IMG/VR virus record: IMGVR_UViG_3300042156_000043 | Coordinates: 1-48,967 of that record | Source of the DNA: a virus | DNA length: 48,967 nucleotides | Strand: one strand, 5' to 3' | Shown here: in pieces, positions 1 through 7,734 of the stretch | Layout: every line of letters starts with the position of its first letter | How positions within the stretch are numbered: position 1 is the stretch's first letter | The notes under the pieces: model-generated | Told to the model about the DNA's origin: nothing | Database searches by the model: none | What the model saw: only the letters and a program-made list of their open reading frames with translations | Translations under genes and position numbers: made by a program

Positions 1-86
1 GTGCGGATCGGGTGGTCGCCACCGACCAGCAGGTCGTCGGAAGTACTGCCCTCGTTGGTAAAGCCCGGTTTGAAGTCGTAAGCCAT
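1..86 (-). CDS. Head decoration protein, 5' fragment (cut by window start)
   Basis: This is the first 28 or so codons of the decoration protein, starting with ATG at 86 and running off the window at base 1. The complete gene is at 48416-48799 because the window ends overlap. It carries no independent information, but it shows that decoration gene and protease gene are adjacent, with the protease stop 12 bases upstream of this start. Confidence 0.9.
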   Translation of the reverse strand, partial: MAYDFKPGFTNEGSTSDDLLVGGDHPIR

Positions 87-254
87 GATGCAGCCCCCTT
101 ACTTGATGCCGAATTGCGCGGCGAGTTTAGTGGAACGAGCGATAGCCGCCTCGACGGTGTCCTCGCCAGCTTCGGTGTCAGCACCAACGGCCGGATTCTT
201 GACGCCTGCCATCGCAGCAGCCAGCGGGTCGACCTTGGCCGGTGCCGGTGCAGC
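1..254. repeat. Terminal direct repeat, left copy
   Basis: The first 254 bases recur at 48714-48967. Bases 1-127 match exactly, base 128 (T) differs from 48841 (G), and the remaining 126 match. The repeat covers the start of the decoration-protein gene and the end of the protease gene. It means the sequence is circular or terminally redundant, with a unique length of 48,713 bp. The mismatch changes one residue near the protease C-terminus (Lys here, Gln in the right copy). It is more likely an assembly overlap than a biological terminal repeat. Confidence 0.95.
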
Positions 255-473
255 AGCCTTCGCCGACTTCGACAGCAGCGCTACCGAGGCCTCGACAGTG
301 CTGTCGGTTTCGAAAGCCAGATGGTTAGCCAGGTCGGTGCGGCCGTCAGCCTCCTCGCTAGCGAGGATGCCCTTGATGCGAGCCCGCTCGGCGGTGATGC
401 CGCTCGCGGTACCTTCCTGGCGAAAGGCTGCCGCCACGTCGGGGAACTTTTCAGCTACTTCGTTTTTGTCCAT
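99..473 (-). CDS. Nested scaffold protein (Nu3-like), in-frame internal start in the protease gene
   Basis: Within the protease gene an in-frame ATG at 473 is preceded by GGAG eight bases upstream. It would give a 124-residue acidic, Ala-rich protein identical to the protease C-terminus (MDKNEVAEKF...). In lambda the scaffold Nu3 is made in this way from inside gene C. The sequence shows the start and the ribosome site; use of this start is inference. The product would line the inside of the prohead and be removed on maturation. Confidence 0.6.
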   Translation of the reverse strand: MDKNEVAEKFPDVAAAFRQEGTASGITAERARIKGILASEEADGRTDLANHLAFETDSTVEASVALLSKSAKAAAPAPAKVDPLAAAMAGVKNPAVGADTEAGEDTVEAAIARSTKLAAQFGIK

Positions 474-1358
474 CACGATATCTCCAGAAGCATTGATTTC
501 AGTAGCGCCGGCGGCGGCTAACTGGGTTTGTGCCGTGCCATAGGCCGGGCTCTGCAATTCGGCGATAAGGCCTTCAAACGAGCCAATGCGGTCGGCAAGA
601 CCGGCGGTTACTGCGGCCTGACCGACGAGCACGTCACCCTGACCGAAGTTCTGCATAACCGTGTCGGCGTCGACGCCGCGGTTAGCGGCGACCTTCGCGA
701 TGAACACGTCTGAAAGTGAATTGACCAGCACCTGCAAACGGCTCTGACCTTCCTCGGTCGAGGCGTCCATCCGCTTGTACGGCGACTGACTGCTGACGAT
801 TGTATAGTTTTTAACGCCGTTTTTCGCGTCTTTTTCTTTGGTATCGGTCACGTTCATGATCGTTCCGATGCTGCCGAGAAGCGCGGTGTCATTGATGACG
901 ATCTCGTCAGCGGCCGATGCGATCCAGTAAGCGGCCGATGCACCCATGCCGCCGACGTAGGCGACGATTGGTTTGGTGCCCCGAGCTGCTGCGATCATGT
1001 CAGCGAACTCGGACACGCCATTCGCCTCGCCCCCAGGGCTGTCGATGTTGAGGACAATCGAGGTGACGCTCGCGTCGTTGAGCGCTTTCTCGAAGTCCTG
1101 GGCCAGCATGTCATAACTGGTCGCGCCACTGATCTGCGAGAACATCGTCGCGTAGCGGATCAACGGACCCTGAACCGGCAGCACGGCAACACCGTCGCGC
1201 ATTTCCACGTCGTACGAGTTGCGCAGCGGGCGGCCCAGTTCCTTTGCCACGGCCTCGGGGCTCAGGTTCTGCCGGTTGGCGATGTCCATGATGGTTTCCA
1301 TCACCTCGGGCGTGCAGGCCCACGGCTGGCTCTTGATACGGGACAGAATGCGGATCAC
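99..1358 (-). CDS. Capsid maturation protease (peptidase S49, lambda gpC-like) with C-terminal scaffold region
   Basis: A 419-residue SppA/S49-type serine protease that should cleave the scaffold and portal region during prohead maturation. Residues about 55-260 form the crotonase-like S49 fold. The stretch VGGMGASAAYW contains the expected nucleophilic serine, and SPGGE lies before it. The C-terminal third is Ala-, Glu- and Lys-rich, as in the lambda gpC/Nu3 scaffold arrangement. The start is GTG at 1358, chosen because GAGGAGG lies seven bases upstream; it overlaps the portal stop as GTGA. The gene sits between portal and decoration protein, as in lambda. A nested scaffold start is described separately. 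The family call is firm; the cleavage targets are inferred. Confidence 0.92.
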   Translation of the reverse strand: MIRILSRIKSQPWACTPEVMETIMDIANRQNLSPEAVAKELGRPLRNSYDVEMRDGVAVLPVQGPLIRYATMFSQISGATSYDMLAQDFEKALNDASVTSIVLNIDSPGGEANGVSEFADMIAAARGTKPIVAYVGGMGASAAYWIASAADEIVINDTALLGSIGTIMNVTDTKEKDAKNGVKNYTIVSSQSPYKRMDASTEEGQSRLQVLVNSLSDVFIAKVAANRGVDADTVMQNFGQGDVLVGQAAVTAGLADRIGSFEGLIAELQSPAYGTAQTQLAAAGATEINASGDIVMDKNEVAEKFPDVAAAFRQEGTASGITAERARIKGILASEEADGRTDLANHLAFETDSTVEASVALLSKSAKAAAPAPAKVDPLAAAMAGVKNPAVGADTEAGEDTVEAAIARSTKLAAQFGIK

Positions 1359-2917
1359 GGTTGATCCTCCTCGTTAGGTTCGTCAGTGGGTGCCGGTGCG
1401 GGCTGTTGGCCTGGCGCACCGCCCTGAGCTGGCGGGGCGTGAATGTCTTCCATCCCGAGAGACAGGGCGAGAGCGCGCTCGCGGGCACGCTGTTGCAGCA
1501 CCTCCTCCCAGTCTTCGCCCTGCTCGGCGCATTCCTTCTCGAGCGTCGACGCGCCCATTTTCATGCGCAGATCCGAGGCCTGCGCTTCCTTGAGCGGGTC
1601 CAGCAGCCCACGGCCTGGGCCGATCCACTGGCACCGGCAGTACGCAGCGCGGTTATCGTAGAAGTCAGGGGCTTCGATCTCGCCCTTGCTGACAGCCTCT
1701 TCCATCCATAGCTCGAAGATCGGGTCGGCCCAGTGAGTCGAGATCCATTCGCGCTTGGACATGAAGTAGCGCCAAGCCTCCAGCAGAGCGGCCCGGGCGC
1801 TGCTGTAGTTGGTCTTGCTGAAATCTTTCATCAGCAGCTCGTACGGCATGTTGAGGCCGGCGCTTATGTAGCGCAGGACTGCCTCGACGAATGCGGAATA
1901 AGCGGTGTTCGGGCGGCCCGGGTTGAACGCGCTCATCTTGTCGCCAGGGAACAGCGGGATCACGCTGGCGCCTTCGAGCTTCACGTCGAAGCCGGCGGCG
2001 TTGCGCTCGTTCATGTACTTCTCTGGCGTGCCGAACAGTTCCGCGATGTCGCCGCCGCCCATTGGCGTCTCGATGAACGCGGCTATCAGCGCGTTCGCGA
2101 CGGTGGCCTGCAGCTCGCTGCGCTGGTAGCGGTCAAGCATCTTGAACGCGCCCATCACCGACGCGAGGATCGCCTTGCCCCGGGTCTGCCCCGCGCGAAG
2201 CTTCTCGTACAGATGGATCACGCGGCGCCGACCGAACGGCGTGCGGGCCTCGACACGCTCGTAGGTGAAGTCACTGCCGAAGCCTAGCACGTCGCCAGGG
2301 TGAGACTTGCGGATGTGGTAGGCGATCGGTTCGCCGTACTCGTTCAACTCGATTCCGTCTCGCATAGTGGTGCTGATCAGCGATCCGGCTGGGCTTCCGA
2401 GGCGAGCAGGGTCGATTGCCTGGATGGCCGTTGCCCACTTCGCGCCAGGACGGTCAGGCAGCCACATCGCCAGACCCAGGCCCTCGCCAGACAGGAACGC
2501 GGCACGCATCTGCAATACGGTCATGCCGCCAAAGCTCAGTTGGCGGGCGGCGTCAAAGTCGGTGCTGTCGGCGAATGTCCGCCATTTTGCCTCAGTGGTG
2601 CGAGCCCACTCGGCGGCCCATTCCTTGGTCTGTCCCAGTGCGCGGTAATCAGGCTTTGATGCGAGGCGAAGACCAGTGCCTACGATGTTGTCGATCTGCG
2701 TGCGGATAGCGCCGGCCGCGATGCCGTTGTTCCGCTCGAGGTCGTAGGACCGGGCCGCGAGGGTTGTGTTCTCGCCGAGCAGCTCGGCATCAGCAGACTC
2801 AAGCGACGGCATCCAGTCGCGCAACTCGCGAGCCATGCGGGACGCAGCAAAATGCGCAGTGTCCTGCATTTGCAGCGGGTGACCGCGATGGTCCAGCAGT
2901 TGCACTTGTTCGCTCAT
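1355..2917 (-). CDS. Portal protein (lambda gpB family)
   Basis: A 520-residue portal of the lambda family. It forms the dodecameric ring at one capsid vertex through which DNA enters and to which the neck attaches. Recognisable parts are the N-terminal region with RNNGIAAGAIRTQIDNIVG, the WLPDRPGAKW segment, and the LLMKDFSKTNYSSARAALLE block typical of this family. The C-terminal tail is Pro-, Gln- and Ala-rich. The start ATG overlaps the gpW stop (TGATG), and the stop overlaps the protease GTG. Length and neighbours fit the family. In lambda this protein is trimmed at the N-terminus by the protease; whether this one is cannot be seen. Confidence 0.95.
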   Translation of the reverse strand: MSEQVQLLDHRGHPLQMQDTAHFAASRMARELRDWMPSLESADAELLGENTTLAARSYDLERNNGIAAGAIRTQIDNIVGTGLRLASKPDYRALGQTKEWAAEWARTTEAKWRTFADSTDFDAARQLSFGGMTVLQMRAAFLSGEGLGLAMWLPDRPGAKWATAIQAIDPARLGSPAGSLISTTMRDGIELNEYGEPIAYHIRKSHPGDVLGFGSDFTYERVEARTPFGRRRVIHLYEKLRAGQTRGKAILASVMGAFKMLDRYQRSELQATVANALIAAFIETPMGGGDIAELFGTPEKYMNERNAAGFDVKLEGASVIPLFPGDKMSAFNPGRPNTAYSAFVEAVLRYISAGLNMPYELLMKDFSKTNYSSARAALLEAWRYFMSKREWISTHWADPIFELWMEEAVSKGEIEAPDFYDNRAAYCRCQWIGPGRGLLDPLKEAQASDLRMKMGASTLEKECAEQGEDWEEVLQQRARERALALSLGMEDIHAPPAQGGAPGQQPAPAPTDEPNEEDQP

Positions 2918-3153
2918 CAGAAAATAAACCGAATTGGCCCGCGTGATTTGCCCCGGCCCTCGGCTACAGCGATCTCGTCTTTGAGTTCGTTGATGTAGCG
3001 ACGAAGTTCGGAAATATTCGTCGCAGTATACGCGACGGATTTACCTGCGCCAAACGATACAGATTGCTCCTTGCTACCGGTCAGTAACTTGTGCAGAGCG
3101 ATCTCAGCTTCTGCGAGCAGTAGTTTTTTCTGTAGCAGTTCTGCCGGAGTCAT
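2917..3153 (-). CDS. Head-tail joining protein (gpW family)
   Basis: A 78-residue protein of the gpW family. These small proteins plug the portal after packaging and form the first neck ring. The MTPAELLQKKLLLAEAEIAL start followed by a beta hairpin around SVSFGAGKSVAYT and a second helix (ISELRRYINEL) is the gpW pattern. It lies between terminase large subunit and portal, exactly as in lambda, and overlaps both by a few bases, so translation is probably coupled. Confidence 0.9.
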   Translation of the reverse strand: MTPAELLQKKLLLAEAEIALHKLLTGSKEQSVSFGAGKSVAYTATNISELRRYINELKDEIAVAEGRGKSRGPIRFIF

Positions 3154-5087
3154 CAGTAATTATCGCTCGCTTTGATTACTGGCCGCCTCATGACGACCGG
3201 TTTTTCCTTCGCATCTGGTGACGCCACCTTCACGGCCTCTGCCAGTTCATCCCATCGAGCGCTGTCCCAGCGATCAATGCCCGCCAGGTAAGACATAGCC
3301 CGGGCGTAGACCCGGCAGTCGAGCGGTTCGTTGCGGTCGTAGACCTTTTCCCACTGGTACCGCCTGAATCCCTTCACAAGTCGAGGGACGATTTCTTCGG
3401 CAGTGATGCCCCGGAAGTATTCTTCGCCGTACTCAGGGAAATGACAATACCCGAAGGGAAGTATATCGCCACTTTCCTCGGTGGGTTTTTCTTGTTTCAG
3501 CCACCCGTAAATTTCGGTTTTTACTATGGACGTCCCGACAGGCCATTTTTTTACACTGCCGCCCTTGCGTTTCCCTCGGGTGTTGATCTGCATAGCCTTG
3601 GGCTGGCCGACGATCATGTTCTGCTGACCCATGCCGTCGACACCGTACACCCGGTTGGCCGCGTGCTTGCTGACCCACTCGTACACCACGCTGGTGTTGA
3701 ACCCGGTGTCGACCGCCAGCATGCTGACCTGTAGCTGGCCGCCGTGCTCATGCTCGAACCACTCACCCAGCAACGCGTCGAGGCGGCTGTACGGGGAGTT
3801 CGCCCCGCTGAGTTGGGATGTGTCCCCAGGGAAAACCCGGTAATCCACCGACCACGATTCCATACGCGGGCCATAGGCAACGATCTCGACCTCGATGCGG
3901 TCTTTCTGCACGTCGGCGCCGGCGAACAGCACCAAGCCCCCGGCAGGCACGATGTTGCGGCGGTAATTCTCCCGGCGGTCGTACAGCCGTTTCCAGTCCG
4001 GTGCGTCGCCCTCGCCCTTGTACGTCTCGCCGAGAACCGTGTTGATGAACGTCTTACGTTCCTCGATGTTCTTGTGGCTGTCGATCCACTCGGCCGCGAG
4101 CTGCTCCCAGGTCGCGTTGGGGCTGTAGCTGTACGCCGCCCAAATGTGGAACGACGCGTGCCGTGGGTCTGCGTTCGGATTGGTGGGCACCCAGCCATAG
4201 CGCTTGTCGCCCGCCAGGTTGCGGCGGTCAGCCTCCTCGACCATCCAGCGCTGCCACCGGTATTCGATCTTGCGGACCTCGCCCGTCTCAGGGTCGAAGC
4301 AAGTCGGCGAGGTGCACAGGAAATGCGCCGTCTCTGGCCGGCCCTTCTCCCACTTGAGGTTCTCCCACTTGAGCACCTGGGGGTGCTGACAGTGCGGGCA
4401 AGGCACGTGATAGTACTGCTGGTCGCCCTTCTCGAAGCGGCGGTTGATCCTGCTGGTCGAGTCGAGGGTGGGCGTGCTGCCCGCCAGGATCTTGCGGTTC
4501 CAGAAAAAATCCGTCCGCTTGATGCCGAGCTTGAGCTGGTCACCCTCCTCGCCGGCGGTCGCTGCGTAGCCGTCCACCTCGTCGAAGCACACCACCCGCA
4601 TCGACACCCGGCGGAACCCGCGAGGGCTGTCGGCGCCGACCATGCGCAACTGGCCGCCCGGGAACTGCTTGTGCAAGATCGTGTTGCCGCTGTCGCGCTT
4701 GCCCGACTCGTTCACCAGACCGGCGAGCGCTTCGGTGTCGCGCAGCATCGGCGCGATCTCGTCCTTGCTGTACCCCTCGGCGTCACCGATGGTCGGCTGC
4801 ACGATCATGATCGGGCACGGGTCGTAGTGCATGAAGTACCCGACCGCGTGGTTCAGGATCTTCGTCCAGCCCACCCGGGCGGATTTCTTGCACGTGACCG
4901 ACTCGATGTTCCGGTCGGTGATCGCGTCGAGGATGCCGCGCTGATACGGGATCGTTTTCCACCGCCCGACGTCGGCACTGCTCTCGGCCGACAGGATGGC
5001 GTACTCGTCCGCCCATTGCGACAGGGTCAGCCGCGGCGGGGGCGCCCATGACTTCTGGATTTCCTCGAACAACAGGTCAGCGTCCAT
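3153..5087 (-). CDS. terL: Terminase large subunit (GpA family)
   Basis: A 644-residue packaging motor of the lambda gpA family. The N-terminal ATPase region has a divergent Walker A (KKSARVGWTK, about residues 63-72) and a Walker B (CFDEVDGY). The C-terminal nuclease region begins around FAGADVQKDRIEVEIV, where acidic residues of the RNase H-like fold are expected. It pumps DNA into the prohead and cuts the concatemer. The ATG overlaps the small-subunit gene by 11 bases. GpA-type terminases usually cut at cos sites, which suggests cohesive ends here and supports looking for cos upstream of terS. Confidence 0.96.
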   Translation of the reverse strand: MDADLLFEEIQKSWAPPPRLTLSQWADEYAILSAESSADVGRWKTIPYQRGILDAITDRNIESVTCKKSARVGWTKILNHAVGYFMHYDPCPIMIVQPTIGDAEGYSKDEIAPMLRDTEALAGLVNESGKRDSGNTILHKQFPGGQLRMVGADSPRGFRRVSMRVVCFDEVDGYAATAGEEGDQLKLGIKRTDFFWNRKILAGSTPTLDSTSRINRRFEKGDQQYYHVPCPHCQHPQVLKWENLKWEKGRPETAHFLCTSPTCFDPETGEVRKIEYRWQRWMVEEADRRNLAGDKRYGWVPTNPNADPRHASFHIWAAYSYSPNATWEQLAAEWIDSHKNIEERKTFINTVLGETYKGEGDAPDWKRLYDRRENYRRNIVPAGGLVLFAGADVQKDRIEVEIVAYGPRMESWSVDYRVFPGDTSQLSGANSPYSRLDALLGEWFEHEHGGQLQVSMLAVDTGFNTSVVYEWVSKHAANRVYGVDGMGQQNMIVGQPKAMQINTRGKRKGGSVKKWPVGTSIVKTEIYGWLKQEKPTEESGDILPFGYCHFPEYGEEYFRGITAEEIVPRLVKGFRRYQWEKVYDRNEPLDCRVYARAMSYLAGIDRWDSARWDELAEAVKVASPDAKEKPVVMRRPVIKASDNY

Positions 5088-5703
5088 TGGCGAGTTCCTG
5101 CATGGCTTCGTCGATCAGCTCCTCGAGCGCCTCGATGTCTCGCACGGTCAGCGTGGGGATTTTGCTTTTGGCCTTGGTCGGCACCCCGCGCAGTTTGGTT
5201 TGCGCGGTCTTGATCATGCCGAAGTACTTGAGCCTGATCTGCTCGGCGTTGACCAGCTTTCCGGACTTCTCCTCGAACAGCAACTTGGCGGTCTTCGCCT
5301 CGTACGCCGCCGTGATCGCCTTGCTCGTCGTGATGCTGGGCACCTGACCTTCGACGACGTCCGGCACGTCGATGGATTCGTCGGCGGCTGGCGGCTTCGG
5401 CGTCTCGCCCCTGGCCCTGGCATGGGCCGCTGCCCGGCTCTCGCTCATCACGCGTTTGTCGCGCACCTGATTGGGGTCAACGTTCTGGCCCCAGCACTTG
5501 GCGGCCTTCGTCGGATTGATGATCACCGGCACCAATCGCCCTGGGCCCGTCTTGAGTTTGCGCGTGCCCACGCAGTCGGCTGGAATTTTCCCCGTGGCAA
5601 TCGCCTTGCGCACCGCCTCGCCGGTCTTGTCGACCATGCGACCGAACTCGCGCAGGCCCATGTGCTCGGCGTCGCTGTCCGCTGGTGGTGGTTGTCGTTT
5701 CAA
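5077..5703 (-). CDS. terS: Terminase small subunit (Nu1-like)
   Basis: A 208-residue DNA-recognition subunit. The N-terminal part (GLREFGRMVDKTGEAVRKAI) reads as a Nu1-like winged helix-turn-helix. The C-terminal part (KTAKLLFEEKSGKLVNAEQI) is the conserved region that contacts the large subunit. The frame opens with TTG at 5703 and has no strong ribosome site. An internal ATG at 5661 would give 194 residues and is a possible alternative. Directly upstream is a 9-bp inverted repeat (5727-5758) that may be its binding site. Confidence 0.85.
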   Translation of the reverse strand: MKRQPPPADSDAEHMGLREFGRMVDKTGEAVRKAIATGKIPADCVGTRKLKTGPGRLVPVIINPTKAAKCWGQNVDPNQVRDKRVMSESRAAAHARARGETPKPPAADESIDVPDVVEGQVPSITTSKAITAAYEAKTAKLLFEEKSGKLVNAEQIRLKYFGMIKTAQTKLRGVPTKAKSKIPTLTVRDIEALEELIDEAMQELANGR

Positions 5704-6024
5704 GGATTACCCGAAGCCGTCAGAGAGTTGTCAACGGCGATTCTACTGAGTTGACAACTGCGAAGCAAAGGGCAGCGATGGTTTTTACTGCGAAGTCACT
5801 CGGAATTTATTGGGTGAACACTTGTTCACTGAAAGCAACGGGGAGTCATGACCGTGGTGGTGCCGGTCGCTTGTGGCTACCCGTTTGAAGGCCTGACCAT
5901 AGATTTGCGACATGGTTCGAATTCCCCGTCCCCACTTTTACGCAAGAAGGACCCGTGAAACGGGGGGGGTCGCCCCACTTTTTATTCAAAACCACCCCCA
6001 AACTGCACACCTTTTCCCACTTCA
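5704..6024. other. Non-coding region upstream of terS, probable cos region
   Basis: About 320 bases without a convincing gene separate the gpZ-like gene from terS. It holds a 9-bp inverted repeat (5727-5735 and 5750-5758). It also holds a run of eight G at 5962-5969 followed by TCGCCCC, forming a GGGG-TCG-CCCC palindrome. In lambda-type phages the cohesive-end site lies just upstream of the small terminase gene. GC-rich palindromic cores and repeated binding boxes are the expected parts. The assignment is by position and composition only. Confidence 0.45.
5727..5758. promoter_or_regulatory. 9-bp inverted repeat upstream of terS
   Basis: GTTGTCAAC at 5727-5735 is followed after 14 bases by its exact reverse complement GTTGACAAC at 5750-5758. 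It lies 24-55 bases before the terS start. It could be a terminase-binding (cosB-like) element or an operator. The left arm also contains TTGACA on the minus strand, with GTAATC 18 bases further on, so a promoter reading into terS is possible, though it would leave almost no leader. Confidence 0.5.
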
Positions 6025-6780
6025 TCACTTTTTCGCCGTCGCAATGGCATGCGTCAGTGCAACGGTGAACTCTTTCTCGTAGTTCGCCTTGTGGATGTTC
6101 TCGGCGATCTTGAAGAACGGCACCCGCACGCGGTACTTGGGCGGACTGTCGGTGAACACGAACAGAGGCGCGGCGCCATCACCGAACGCTGACTTGCGGC
6201 GCTCCCAAATTCCTGTCATGCCGTCGATGGTTGCGACGAAGTACCGTGCAGCGTTGCCCTTGCGCTGTGATCGTCTGCTGTCGGTGGCGTTGGCGTCATA
6301 GCCTTGCTGCCCGAATGCCTTGAGGCCTGACAGGATCTTCACGTACAGGCCGCGAGGGACGTTGCCGTATGAGTCACGTGCCACGCTGCTGACGGGTATG
6401 GCGTGTTGTTCGTCACCCATGAGCCCACGTGCCACCAGCGCTCTCTCGAAGCGCTTTTGCTTTCCTGCACCGCCGTACACGGCTGGCTGCATGTACTTGC
6501 CTGCGGGTGTGCCCTTGCTGGCGTAATCCTTGAACCATACCCGGGCCTCGAGTTTGTCCTTGCGAGCCGCCTTGATGTACAGGCTGTTCAGCGTGAACGG
6601 TGTTGGCCTGTCCAGGCGGTCTTTCATGACCTTGATCTGTCCGGCCTTGATGCGTTTGGCGATAGCTGTGAGAGCGTTCGCTGTGGCGAAGGGGATTTGT
6701 TTGTCTGCCAGGTCACCGAGCGACTTGGCTATCGCTGCGGTGTTGGCTGATGCGGTTACGGTGAAATCGTCGCGTGCCAT
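6025..6780 (-). CDS. Putative tail-completion/minor tail protein (gpZ-like)
   Basis: A 251-residue basic protein of no certain family. Its layout resembles lambda gpZ and other tail-completion proteins: an N-terminal helix with QIPFATANALTAIAKRIKAG, then alternating basic strands. It would sit at the head-proximal end of the tail or the end of the packaged DNA. ATG at 6780 is preferred because GAGGG lies seven bases upstream. It is the first gene after the late-block terminator and operator region and the last gene before the presumed cos, so it would be at one end of the linear genome. An unrelated structural or ejection role is also possible. Confidence 0.5.
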   Translation of the reverse strand: MARDDFTVTASANTAAIAKSLGDLADKQIPFATANALTAIAKRIKAGQIKVMKDRLDRPTPFTLNSLYIKAARKDKLEARVWFKDYASKGTPAGKYMQPAVYGGAGKQKRFERALVARGLMGDEQHAIPVSSVARDSYGNVPRGLYVKILSGLKAFGQQGYDANATDSRRSQRKGNAARYFVATIDGMTGIWERRKSAFGDGAAPLFVFTDSPPKYRVRVPFFKIAENIHKANYEKEFTVALTHAIATAKK

Positions 6781-7112
6781 GGTGGTGCCCTCTGGTGATG
6801 GGCACATCGTAGGACGTTGAGGGGCTTAAGTCATGCTGCTACAGGCTGTAGTCGATGGTTGAGGTCGTAAGTGGCTGATTCTATTGGCTCTACTACATAC
6901 TACATACAACTACAATAAAGGTATTAATTAATAAGGAAAGGGATTCACGTGTGCCTCACATGAATGCCTATGGGGATTCTCCGCCACCGTAGTTCGGTCA
7001 AAATTGTAGTCATCGTTGATTTGCAAGGATTTTTTCGTAATCGATTTGTAGCAGCTACAACACTCATGTAGCTATGCATCGGGTAATTTGCACGAAACGA
7101 ATAATCACCACC
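6781..7112. promoter_or_regulatory. AT-rich control region with repeated TGTAG/CTACA boxes (late-block promoter region)
   Basis: Between a strong terminator (7116-7138) and the gpZ-like gene lies an AT-rich stretch without genes. It carries five CTACA (6839, 6893, 6900, 6910, 7055) and four TGTAG (6847, 7005, 7047, 7067). Two are arranged as perfect inverted repeats: CTACAGGCTGTAG (6839-6851) and TTGTAGCAGCTACAA (7046-7060). As the only gap between that terminator and the structural genes, it should contain the late promoter. The boxes are candidate sites for the late activator or a repressor. Iterons of a replication origin are an alternative reading. Confidence 0.6.
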
Positions 7113-7115
7113 GAT

Positions 7116-7138
7116 AAAAAAGCCCCCGTTAGGAGGCT
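7116..7138 (-). terminator. Rho-independent terminator
   Basis: On the minus strand a 7-bp stem (AGCCTCC / GGGGGCT, one G-T pair) with a four-base TAAC loop is followed by six T. It closes the transcript of the small gene at 7154-7378 and isolates it from the late block. Confidence 0.9.
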
Positions 7139-7153
7139 TGTGTATGGTGTGAA

Positions 7154-7378
7154 TCAGCTCACTCGATGAACTCGAATTCCATCAGGACCGGATCTGCATG
7201 TGAATTTTTTGCCTAACTTTGATCGAACGGATGCCTGAACCCTGATGCTTGCCGCAAGGTCAGGATCGGTTATCAGGAATGAATCCCCGACTTCCATTTC
7301 CTTAAACGGGTACTTTTTCACCCCGCTTCCTGTCTTTTCGGTGCGATTGAATGGAACGTTTTTGTCGATGATTAGCAT
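7154..7378 (-). CDS. Small conserved phage protein, unknown function
   Basis: A 74-residue basic protein beginning MLIIDKNVPF, with the segment YPFKEMEVGDSFLI followed by ASVRSKLGKKFTCRSG. This arrangement (a short beta strand, then a basic region ending in KFT-R) is widespread among small phage proteins often labelled DUF7303-like. No function is known to me. It has a transcription unit of its own, between terminators at 7472-7497 and 7116-7138. That suggests timing or level different from both neighbours. Confidence 0.7.
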   Translation of the reverse strand: MLIIDKNVPFNRTEKTGSGVKKYPFKEMEVGDSFLITDPDLAASIRVQASVRSKLGKKFTCRSGPDGIRVHRVS

Positions 7379-7471
7379 GGCCGGTACCGCCTTATTGGTT
7401 GAGCGATAATAGTATTGTTAGGCCATAATAATGAATAGTGCCGCCCGTCGCTTAGCATGATCGCCGCCCAT

Positions 7472-7497
7472 AAAAAAGCCGCCTTAGTAGGGCGGCT
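7472..7497 (-). terminator. Rho-independent terminator
   Basis: A perfect 7-bp stem AGCCGCC / GGCGGCT with a seven-base loop, followed by six T on the minus strand. It ends the nine-gene small-protein block that starts at 10269. Confidence 0.92.
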
Positions 7498-7593
7498 GAG
7501 GTATCACAGGGAGCATTAACGTGTGGCACCAGCATACGCGAAAAACGTTTCAGGGGGAATTGGCCCCGGGCAGTTCGCGCGTGCCGACCGACG

Positions 7594-7734
7594 TCAGCGA
7601 GTCCAGTATCGGACCTGCCATTTTCCGTAAGTGTTCTTTTCTGGCCTGCACAACTCGTAATGCCCTGACATCTGCATGCCCTCTATGAATGCCTCGCACT
7701 CTGCAAGGGTGTCGTATTGCTTTGTGTTGGTCAT
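7594..7734 (-). CDS. Hypothetical protein, 46 residues
   Basis: A short protein beginning MTNTKQYDTL and ending in KWQVRYWTR. The frame extends further upstream, but ATG at 7734 is preferred. It overlaps the stop of the preceding gene as ATGA and has a GGGGGTGA ribosome site. Aromatic and charged residues dominate the C-terminus; no family is recognised. It is the last gene of the small-protein block. Confidence 0.6.
   Translation of the reverse strand: MTNTKQYDTLAECEAFIEGMQMSGHYELCRPEKNTYGKWQVRYWTR

Noticed and set aside
3744-5051. Long plus-strand frame (435 codons) opposite terL, and similar long frames opposite primase, methyltransferase and portal genes
   Set aside because: These are mirror frames of GC-rich genes. 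They lack ribosome sites and known domains, and they oppose genes with clear motifs.
5914-5934. GGTTCGAATTCCCCGTCCCCA resembles the 3' part of a tRNA (T loop, acceptor strand, A)
   Set aside because: The T stem does not pair (ACATG against TTCCC), and no GGGGACG acceptor strand or anticodon arm lies upstream. It could be a chance match or an old attachment scar.
5846-6028. 60-codon minus-strand frame between the gpZ-like gene and terS
   Set aside because: It has no clear ribosome site and covers the G run and the tRNA-like string, and its composition does not look like a protein. The region is better read as cos.
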